DNA of 12,258 bases from NCBI GenBank assembly GCA_002315885.1, contig DCIO01000033.1, positions 1 to 12,258 on the forward strand, given 5' to 3'. Below, piece after piece: positions 5,778 through 12,258 of this stretch (position 1 is the first letter of the stretch; each line of letters starts with the position of its first letter). The translations under genes and the position numbers were made by a program. A model generated the notes under the pieces. That model did not search any database, was not told where the DNA came from, and worked only from the letters and a program-made list of their open reading frames with translations. Source of the stretch: Lentisphaeria bacterium UBA1724 (GTDB lineage: Bacteria > Verrucomicrobiota > Lentisphaeria > Oligosphaerales > Oligosphaeraceae).

Positions 5778-8700
5778 ATGTTTGACTCCACCGAAACAGG
5801 CGCGACACTGGCCGACCAGGAGCTCGCGGTCCTGAAGTTCTGGGAAGAGAACCAGATCTTTGAAAAGTCCATTGAAAACCGCAAAGACGCCCAGCCGTAT
5901 GTCTTCTTTGACGGCCCTCCCTTTGCCACGGGTCTCCCCCACTATGGACATCTCCTGGCCGGTACCATCAAAGACGTCATTCCCCGTTACCAGACCATGC
6001 GCGGCCGCTATGTCCCCCGCACTTTCGGCTGGGACTGCCACGGCCTGCCCATCGAATCCCTGGCTCAGAAGGCCCTGAATCTGGCTGGCGCACCCGCAAT
6101 CCAGGAAGCCGGCGTGGATGTCTTCAATGAAAAGTGCCGCTCCATGGTCCAGACATACGTCTCCGAATGGAAGACCACCGTCACCCGCATGGGACGCTGG
6201 GTGGATTTCGACCACGGCTACAAGACCATGGACGCCACCTTCATGGAAACCGTCTGGTGGGTCTTCTCCCAGCTTTGGAAGCAGGGCCGCGTTTATAAGG
6301 CGCACCGCATCGTCCCCTACAGCTGGAAATTGACCACGCCCCTTTCGAATTCCGAGGCCAGCGCCAACTACAAGATGGTCCAGGACCCCACCGTGACCGT
6401 CCGCATGAAGGTCCGTTCCTGGTCCAAGCCCATGCCGGAGCTGGAGGGCTACAATGCCTACGTGGTCATCTGGACCACCACCCCCTGGACCCTGCCCGCC
6501 AACCTGCTGGCATGCGCCGGCCCCGAAATGGATTACGTAGTCGTCAAGGACGGCGACAGCAATGACGCATATCTGCTGGCCAAGGCACGCCTCTCCGCCA
6601 TCTACAAGAAGCCCGAGGACTACACCATCCTCTGCGAACTGAAGGGCAAGGAGCTGGTGGGAACCCGCTACGAGCCCATCTTCAACTACTTCGAAGAGCG
6701 CCACCCCAACGACTACCGCATCGTCAATGACGACTATGTCACCACGGATGATGGTACGGGTCTGGTGCACATCGCCCCCGCCTACGGTGAAGACGACTAC
6801 CGTATCTGCCAGCGGGAAGGCGTGAAACTGGAAGACCCCCTGGATGTGGAGTGCTGCTTCACCAACGCCGCACCCGATTTCGTGGGTCTGCAGTGCAAGT
6901 CCGCGGACAAGGCGGTGATCAAGTGGCTGAAGGACCACGGCAAGCTGGTCCACCAGGACACCATCGTCCACAGCTATCCCTATTGCGAGCGCACGGACAC
7001 CCCCCTCATCTACAAGGCCATCGACGCCTGGTATGTCCGGGTGGAAGACCTTCATGAGCGTCTGCTGAAGAACAACGCCCAGACCAGCTGGACCCCCGCC
7101 GCCATCGGCACCCACCGTTTCGCCAACTGGCTGGCGGATGCCAAGGACTGGAACATCTCCCGCAACCGCTTCTGGGGTTCCTGCATCCCGCTGTGGATCA
7201 ACGTGGAAGACGCCAACGACATCATCTGCGTGGGTTCCGTCGCCGAACTGGAAGAGCTCTCCGGCCAGAAGGTCACCGACCTCCACAAGCATTTCATCGA
7301 CAAGATTGAAATCCACAAGGATGGCAAGACCTACCGCCGCACTCCCGAAGTGCTGGACTGCTGGTTCGAGTCGGGTTCCATGCCCTACGCCCAGAGCCAC
7401 TACCCCTTCGACAACAAGGAATTCGTGGAAAAGAACCTCCCCGCCGATTTCATCGCGGAAGGTCTGGACCAGACCCGCGGATGGTTCTACGCCCTGATGG
7501 TCCTCTCCACCATCATCTTCGACAAGCCGCCCTTCCAGAACGTGGTCGTGAACGGCCTGGTCCTGGCGGAAGACGGCCACAAGATGTCCAAGCATCTGCA
7601 CAACTATCCCGACCCCATGCTGGTGGTGAACCAGTATGGCGCCGACGCACTGCGCCTGTGCATGCTCTCCAGCCCCGTGGTCCGCGCCGAAGACTTGCGC
7701 TTCTCCGAAACCGCCGTCCGCGAAATCATGCGTACCGTCCTGTTGCCGCTGTGGAATTCCTACAGCTTCCTGGCGACCTACGCACGCATCGACAAGTGGC
7801 AGCCCGCCAACGGCAAGGCCGAGGCCCCCGCGAATCCCTCCAACGTCCTAGACAAGTGGATCCTCTCACGCCTGGCCACCACCGTCGCAGATGTCCGTGA
7901 TTCTCTGGACAACTACGACCTCCAGCGCGGCGCCACACGCTTCACTAGCTTCCTGGACGAGCTGACCAACTGGTACATCCGCCGCAGCCGCCGCCGTTTC
8001 TGGAGAAGCACCAACGACGGCGACAAGCTGGAAGCCTACCAGACTCTCCACTACGTCCTGCTGACCTTCTGCCAGATCGCGGCGCCCTTCATCCCCTTCA
8101 TCACGGAGAATATCTATCGCAATCTGCGCACGGACTCCATGCCCGTCTCCGTCCATCTGTGCGACTTCCCCGAACCCAATGCCGCCGCGCGTGACGACCG
8201 CCTGAATGCCTGTATGGCCAATACCATGAGCGCAGTCTCCCTGGGCCGTCTCCTCCGCAGCCAGGTCAAGCAGAAGGTCCGCCAGCCTCTGGCAAGCGCG
8301 GTGCTGGTCTCCCTGGACGAGCAGGTGCGCAAGGACCTCTCCTCCATGGCGGATGTCATCGCCGAAGAGCTGAATGTGAAGAAGGTCATCGTGGAAAGCG
8401 ACGAAGAGAAGCTGGTGAAGCTCTCTGCCAAGCCCAACATGAAGCGCCTGGGACCGAAATACGGCAAACTGCTGGGCATCCTCTCCAAGACCATCACCGC
8501 ATTCACCTCCGCCGATCTGCGGAAACTCCGCCAGGAGGGCACCCTCACCATCCAGGCAAATGGCCAGGAGATCCAGCTGGAAGTGGAAGACGTGCTGCTC
8601 ATCCGCGAGGAACTCCCCGGCATGACCGTGGCCAATGAAGGCGATGTGACTGTCGCTCTGGACACCCGCCTGACTCCCGAACTGGAACTGGAAGGCTGGG

Positions 8701-8942
8701 CCCGCGAAGTGGTCTCCAAGCTCCAGAACATCCGCAAGGAGCAGAACCTGGATGTGGTGGACCGCATCCGCGTCCAATACGCCACTGCCGACCAGGTCAT
8801 CGCCGATGCCATCAAGGCACAGATGGAGTACATCTGCGCCGAGACCCTGGCACTGGAGATGACTCCCGCCGAAAAGACCGACGCATTCACCACCGTCGAC
8901 CTGGGCGGCAAGGAAGCCTCCTTCCTGGTCACCAAGGCATAA
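5778..8942 (+). CDS. ileS: Isoleucyl-tRNA synthetase, type 2 (eukaryote-like)
   Basis: Charges tRNA-Ile with isoleucine in the cytoplasm (1054 aa). The Rossmann catalytic core has the HIGH-class motif as GLPHYGH (HYGH at 55-58) and GWDCHGLPIE at 84-93. The CP1 editing domain follows, with WTTTPWTLPAN from 232 and GTGLVHIAPAYGEDD from 326. The second catalytic motif, KMSKH at 602-606, continues into HNYPDP and, downstream, SPVVRAEDLRF. The tail has the helical anticodon-binding domain and the long C-terminal extension of this class. HYGH, NYPDP and RAEDLRF are typical of type 2 enzymes, the class that includes eukaryotic cytosolic IleRS and mupirocin-resistant bacterial enzymes; type 1 enzymes have HLGH-like motifs and a C-terminal zinc site, absent here. 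The ATG at 5778 is preceded by only a weak GGAAAA. No T-box leader is seen in the 74-nt upstream gap. Confidence 0.97.
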   Translation: MFDSTETGATLADQELAVLKFWEENQIFEKSIENRKDAQPYVFFDGPPFATGLPHYGHLLAGTIKDVIPRYQTMRGRYVPRTFGWDCHGLPIESLAQKALNLAGAPAIQEAGVDVFNEKCRSMVQTYVSEWKTTVTRMGRWVDFDHGYKTMDATFMETVWWVFSQLWKQGRVYKAHRIVPYSWKLTTPLSNSEASANYKMVQDPTVTVRMKVRSWSKPMPELEGYNAYVVIWTTTPWTLPANLLACAGPEMDYVVVKDGDSNDAYLLAKARLSAIYKKPEDYTILCELKGKELVGTRYEPIFNYFEERHPNDYRIVNDDYVTTDDGTGLVHIAPAYGEDDYRICQREGVKLEDPLDVECCFTNAAPDFVGLQCKSADKAVIKWLKDHGKLVHQDTIVHSYPYCERTDTPLIYKAIDAWYVRVEDLHERLLKNNAQTSWTPAAIGTHRFANWLADAKDWNISRNRFWGSCIPLWINVEDANDIICVGSVAELEELSGQKVTDLHKHFIDKIEIHKDGKTYRRTPEVLDCWFESGSMPYAQSHYPFDNKEFVEKNLPADFIAEGLDQTRGWFYALMVLSTIIFDKPPFQNVVVNGLVLAEDGHKMSKHLHNYPDPMLVVNQYGADALRLCMLSSPVVRAEDLRFSETAVREIMRTVLLPLWNSYSFLATYARIDKWQPANGKAEAPANPSNVLDKWILSRLATTVADVRDSLDNYDLQRGATRFTSFLDELTNWYIRRSRRRFWRSTNDGDKLEAYQTLHYVLLTFCQIAAPFIPFITENIYRNLRTDSMPVSVHLCDFPEPNAAARDDRLNACMANTMSAVSLGRLLRSQVKQKVRQPLASAVLVSLDEQVRKDLSSMADVIAEELNVKKVIVESDEEKLVKLSAKPNMKRLGPKYGKLLGILSKTITAFTSADLRKLRQEGTLTIQANGQEIQLEVEDVLLIREELPGMTVANEGDVTVALDTRLTPELELEGWAREVVSKLQNIRKEQNLDVVDRIRVQYATADQVIADAIKAQMEYICAETLALEMTPAEKTDAFTTVDLGGKEASFLVTKA

Positions 8943-8953
8943 TCATAAATAAA

Positions 8954-9048
8954 GATTCTTGATTCTTGATTCTTGATTCTTGATTTCTTTCCCGGCATTT
9001 GCGATCAATGCCTAGAAATCCTGAATCATGAATCCTGAATCAAGAATC
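8954..9048. repeat. 95-nt imperfect hairpin built from a 7-bp repeat
   Basis: Four exact tandem copies of GATTCTT (8954-8981) and a fifth variant, GATTTC (8982-8987), face a right arm in which GAATC recurs every 7 nt (9023, 9030, 9037, 9044). The arms pair in register. The outermost GATTCTT pairs perfectly with AAGAATC at 9042-9048, the inner GATTTC with GAAATC at 9015-9020, and the units between pair at GATTC/GAATC with mismatches at the joints. A GC-richer inner stem caps it: GGCATT (8994-8999) with AATGCC (9007-9012), loop of 7 nt. It fills the gap between ileS (12 nt after its stop) and the histidine kinase (8 nt before its ATG). It may attenuate or terminate ileS transcription, or be a dispersed heptanucleotide element. 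Confidence 0.85.
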
Positions 9049-9056
9049 AACGTTTT

Positions 9057-11057
9057 ATGCTCACATCCATTCTCGCCATCTTGATGGAGCTCGTCGTCCT
9101 GGCGCTGGTGCTGGTGCTGCTATACAGCTTCCGCTACGCCATCGGGACCGCCCCAACCTATATTGCGGCGGGATTCTATTACATCTTTGCGCTGCTCGTG
9201 GGCTCCACACGGCTCGTGCCAGGAGCAGAAGCCGCCAGCGCAATCACCCTGGGCAACGGCATCCTATGGTTGCCCTTTGTACTACTGCTGTTGATTATCT
9301 ACGAATTGGAAGGCACGGGGGCCGCACAACGCTTCTACCTGGGATTGGTCATTACGACAATTCTCTTTGCCGTGCTATACCTCATGCTTTTCCTGCAACC
9401 GCCTTCCGATGTCCAAAGTGCCATCGCGGATTTCTTCTCCGCCGCACAAAATCTCGTCACGGAATCCGGCGCGCGCATGGAAATCATCCATGGCATTACG
9501 GCGCATCTCTTCCTCTTCCTGCTTGTGCCCATCATCTACCAGGCCATCGCCAACCAGGGACGAAAATTCTACGGTTTCGCAATCTTCGCCTCTATGATTG
9601 TCTATGCGGTCATGGTGGAAGCACTGGGCGCAATCTATGTCTGGGGCATCGCGGATTCCAAGTCCTTCACACCCACCGCACCAGTCGGCTGGACGCTGCG
9701 GCTCTGCGCCGCACTGCTCCTTGCCGTCCTGGGACATTTCTTCATCGTCATCAACACCCCCTATCGCAAGCGCAATCGAAAGGCATTCAAATTCCTGACG
9801 GGCTTCGTGGACCTCTTCTTCTCCCCCGAACGAATGATGCGTTCACTCTCCGAATGGAGTGAACGATATCGCGTGGTGGTGGAGAATTCCAGCGAGCTGA
9901 TTCTCCTGGTCACCAACGACGGGAAAATCATGAACGCAAACCGCATCGCCACGAAATACCTGGGCCACGTCCTGGACGAAAAGGATTTCAAGCTGGAACA
10001 GGTCATCTTTGACGAACACAACAAGCCTTGGCAGTGGACTAAAATCCTCCCTCCTGAAAACCAGGAGGAACACGAGACCAGCAATACCAAGCGGGTCTAC
10101 CACTGCCAAAATCTCTTCCTGAGAATCCCTGAAAAGAAGCCCGTGGACTTGGATCTCAATGTCTCCCGCGTGCAACTGGAAGGGCAGCCCATCGCCGTCA
10201 TTATCGGACGAGACATGACCACCCAGCGGGAAGAAGCACGCCAGCGCCAGAATCAGCAGGAGCAGATGATGCACTCACAGCGCCTGGAGAGCCTGGGCGA
10301 ATTGGCGGGCGGCATCGCACACGATTTCAACAACCTCCTCCAGTCCATCCAAATCAGCACCGACGCACTCCATCAGAAATGCGGGGACAACCCCAGCGCC
10401 GAACATCTCATCGGAAATGTGGAGGAGGGCTGCCGACGGGCCAGCGCACTCACCAGCCAGTTGCTGGGTTTCGCACGAAAAGGAAAATTCCATGCGGACG
10501 AACTGGATGCCTCGGAGTTGCTGGACCACGCCCTGCAACTCTTCCAGCCCGTGGCAAAGGGCCTGGTTTGCAAAACCATCTGCGAGCCCGTGGCAATGCC
10601 GCTCTATGTGGATGAAATCCAGCTCTCCCAGGTGCTCCTGAATCTCCTCATCAACGCACGAGACGCCCTGAAAGACGCCCCCGAGCCGCGAAGAATCACC
10701 CTGCGTGCGGAAACTGCCCGTGAGCAAATGCCCGAATGGGAATTCCGTCCCAATCGCAAATCCAAGGCGATGGACTACATTTGCATCCATGTGCGCGACA
10801 ACGGCGCGGGTATGCCCGAAGATGTGCGTCAGCGGATGTTCGAGCCATTCTTCACCACCAAGCCCGCGGGCCACGGCACTGGCATGGGCCTTCCCATGGC
10901 TTTCGGATGCGTCGCAAACCACCACGGATGGATACACGTGGAATCCGCACCCGGCGAGGGATGCGACATCACCATCTTCCTGCCCAAGGCAGGCACCGAC
11001 GCCGCACAAGGCGGCCCCGAAAAGAAAACCGACTCTGTTTCACCTCTCCACCCATAG
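9057..11057 (+). CDS. Sensor histidine kinase with seven-helix membrane domain and PAS
   Basis: A 666-residue membrane kinase without a receiver domain. Seven hydrophobic segments (about 4-24, 34-54, 65-82, 93-113, 147-164, 172-197, 212-234) form an integral sensor; basic KRNRK (238-242) follows on the cytoplasmic side. A PAS-like domain (about 263-388) and a short coiled coil rich in Gln and Arg (389-410) lead to the HisKA dimerisation domain, with phospho-acceptor His422 in LAGGIAHDFNNLL. The HATPase domain has the N box around Asn533 (LLINARDAL), the G1 box DNGAG (581-585), the F box FEPFF (596-600) and the G2 box GHGTGMGL (605-612). All catalytic motifs are intact. No response regulator gene is in the window, so it is an orphan here. 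The start follows the heptad hairpin by 8 nt without a Shine-Dalgarno. nagA begins 34 nt downstream on the same strand. The stimulus is unknown. Confidence 0.93.
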   Translation: MLTSILAILMELVVLALVLVLLYSFRYAIGTAPTYIAAGFYYIFALLVGSTRLVPGAEAASAITLGNGILWLPFVLLLLIIYELEGTGAAQRFYLGLVITTILFAVLYLMLFLQPPSDVQSAIADFFSAAQNLVTESGARMEIIHGITAHLFLFLLVPIIYQAIANQGRKFYGFAIFASMIVYAVMVEALGAIYVWGIADSKSFTPTAPVGWTLRLCAALLLAVLGHFFIVINTPYRKRNRKAFKFLTGFVDLFFSPERMMRSLSEWSERYRVVVENSSELILLVTNDGKIMNANRIATKYLGHVLDEKDFKLEQVIFDEHNKPWQWTKILPPENQEEHETSNTKRVYHCQNLFLRIPEKKPVDLDLNVSRVQLEGQPIAVIIGRDMTTQREEARQRQNQQEQMMHSQRLESLGELAGGIAHDFNNLLQSIQISTDALHQKCGDNPSAEHLIGNVEEGCRRASALTSQLLGFARKGKFHADELDASELLDHALQLFQPVAKGLVCKTICEPVAMPLYVDEIQLSQVLLNLLINARDALKDAPEPRRITLRAETAREQMPEWEFRPNRKSKAMDYICIHVRDNGAGMPEDVRQRMFEPFFTTKPAGHGTGMGLPMAFGCVANHHGWIHVESAPGEGCDITIFLPKAGTDAAQGGPEKKTDSVSPLHP

Positions 11058-11081
11058 TTAACAACAATACCAAACGTTTTT

Positions 11082-11085
11082 GGAG
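11082..11085 (+). promoter_or_regulatory. Ribosome binding site of nagA
   Basis: GGAG ends 6 nt before the ATG at 11092. It supports that start over the in-frame TTG at 11080, which would include the site within the coding sequence. Confidence 0.6.
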
Positions 11086-11091
11086 CAAATC

Positions 11092-12234
11092 ATGACTCTG
11101 CTGATTCAGAATGCGACTCTCGTCACCCCCGGCATCAAAATGAACAACGCCGCCATCCTGGTGGAAGGCGAAAAGATCCGCCGCGTCTTCGGCGCAGGCG
11201 AGGCACTGCCCAAGGCTGACGAGGTCTTCGATGCCGCCGGACAGATGGTCGTCCCTGGTTTCATTGATATGCATTTCCATGGCGCCATGGGCTACGAGAC
11301 CACCACCGACGATCCCAAGGCCATGCCCGCCATCGGCAAGGCGAAGCTCCAGGAAGGCGTCACCGACTGCTGCCCCACCACCCTGACTCTCTCCGAGGAG
11401 CGCCTGGCCAAGTCTTTGGCATACATTGAAGACTACCGCAAGGCACCCTGCGGCGCAGAAATCATCGGCACCCACCTGGAAGGCCCCTACGTCAATCCCG
11501 AATGCCTGGGCGCCCAGAATCCCGCCTATCAGCGCAATCCCGACTCCGAGGAAATCAAGCGTCTCAACGCCATCAGCCCCGTGAGCCTCATCACCTACGC
11601 CATCGAACTGCCCGGCGCCCTGCCATTCACCGAAGACCTCCTGCAGATGGGCATCCTGCCTTCCTGCGGCCACACCAACGCCACCAAGGCGCAGTTCGAT
11701 GCGGGCTACCTCCGTGGTCTGCGCCGTCTGACCCACTACTGCAACCAGATGACCAAGCTCCACCACCGTGAAATCGGCATGGTTGGCACTGGACTGCGTC
11801 TGCCCGAGGTCTATGTGGAAATGATCTGCGACAAGATCCACCTCTGCCCCGATATGATCGATATGATTTTCCACACCAAGAATATCGACCACATCATCCT
11901 CATCACCGACGCCATGGAGGCCTCACACCTCCAGGCCGGCAAATACCAGATCGGCGGACTGGATGTCATCGTCAAGGACGGCGCGGCACGACTGGCCTCC
12001 AATGGCGCCCTGGCAGGTAGCATCCTCCGCATGAATGACGCCCTCAAGAATGTCTGCGAAGTCACCAAACTCCCCGTGGAAGACTTGATCCGTACCACCT
12101 CCCTCAACCAGGCGCAGGAACTGGGCATCAAGGACCTGGGACGCATCGAGGCCGGCTTCCGCGCTAACATGGTGGTCCTGGACAACGACTTCCAGGTCAA
12201 GCAGGTCTTCCTCCGCGGCAAAAAGCAACTCTAG
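11092..12234 (+). CDS. nagA: N-acetylglucosamine-6-phosphate deacetylase
   Basis: Hydrolyses GlcNAc-6-phosphate to glucosamine-6-phosphate and acetate in the cytoplasm, the first committed step of GlcNAc catabolism and part of cell-wall sugar recycling. The product is 380 aa, the usual family length. It has the amidohydrolase layout: PGFIDMHFHG with His61 and His63, the metal-binding Glu130 in HLEGPYVNPECLGAQNP, His194 in CGHTNAT, His215 in THYCNQMTKLHHREIG, the catalytic Asp273 in LITDAMEA, and LAGS at 308-311. The first two histidines are lost in some NagA proteins but kept here. A good ribosome site fixes the start. No nagB, sugar kinase or transporter gene is visible in the window; its neighbour is the orphan histidine kinase, 34 nt upstream. 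Co-transcription is possible. Confidence 0.94.
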   Translation: MTLLIQNATLVTPGIKMNNAAILVEGEKIRRVFGAGEALPKADEVFDAAGQMVVPGFIDMHFHGAMGYETTTDDPKAMPAIGKAKLQEGVTDCCPTTLTLSEERLAKSLAYIEDYRKAPCGAEIIGTHLEGPYVNPECLGAQNPAYQRNPDSEEIKRLNAISPVSLITYAIELPGALPFTEDLLQMGILPSCGHTNATKAQFDAGYLRGLRRLTHYCNQMTKLHHREIGMVGTGLRLPEVYVEMICDKIHLCPDMIDMIFHTKNIDHIILITDAMEASHLQAGKYQIGGLDVIVKDGAARLASNGALAGSILRMNDALKNVCEVTKLPVEDLIRTTSLNQAQELGIKDLGRIEAGFRANMVVLDNDFQVKQVFLRGKKQL

Positions 12235-12258
12235 AGTGTGTACCGACGGCGTCCCCGC

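Noticed and set aside
5760..7601. 613-codon open frame antisense to ileS, and a similar one at 7866-8777
   Set aside because: Both mirror the strongly biased ileS codons, show Gly/Val/Asp-rich low-information products, and have no family match that I can see.
8114..8998. Minus-strand frame with a KNQESRI-type N-terminus
   Set aside because: The repeated peptide is just the translation of the heptad hairpin on the other strand; the rest is antisense to ileS.
10969..11892. 307-codon frame antisense to nagA
   Set aside because: It is a shadow of a well-supported deacetylase gene and has no domain or ribosome site.

Overview
The window comes from a GC-rich bacterium with strongly C/G-ending codons in most genes. 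Few of its starts have a Shine-Dalgarno; only those at 2098 and 11092 are convincing. It encodes a type 2 (eukaryote-like) IleRS and has AT-richer intergenic DNA. These traits fit a Gram-negative of the PVC group (Lentisphaerota or Verrucomicrobiota). That assignment is inference from general features, not from a marker alignment. No rRNA, tRNA, CRISPR array, transposase or phage gene is visible.

Layout. Positions 1-99 hold two GC-rich hairpins just downstream of a long-form acyl-CoA dehydrogenase gene on the minus strand (100-1806). An AT-richer divergent region (1807-2097) separates it from everything else, which lies on the plus strand. This region contains a good sigma70-type promoter, a perfect 16-bp operator-like palindrome just after the predicted transcription start, and a strong ribosome binding site. 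They serve two adjacent, mutually homologous small helix-turn-helix proteins (2098-2532 and 2539-2949). The 90 codons upstream of the dehydrogenase start are open in frame, which makes that start a real question.

Next comes a tight cluster: peptide deformylase (3080-3691), a five-helix membrane protein of unknown function (3700-4569), and a membrane-anchored protein with a duplicated 70-residue domain (4600-5703). Gaps are 8 and 30 nt, so they are probably co-transcribed. Then come isoleucyl-tRNA synthetase (5778-8942), a striking 95-nt hairpin built from a 7-bp repeat (8954-9048), an orphan seven-helix/PAS histidine kinase (9057-11057) and N-acetylglucosamine-6-phosphate deacetylase (11092-12234).

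How they work together. Deformylase and IleRS are translation housekeeping, the dehydrogenase belongs to acyl-CoA catabolism, and NagA to amino-sugar use. The least described parts are the HTH pair with its own apparent operator, the two membrane proteins behind deformylase, and the heptad hairpin. I found no clear multi-gene defence or mobile system. The best candidate for something undescribed is the HTH pair with its promoter and operator, followed by the duplicated-domain membrane protein.
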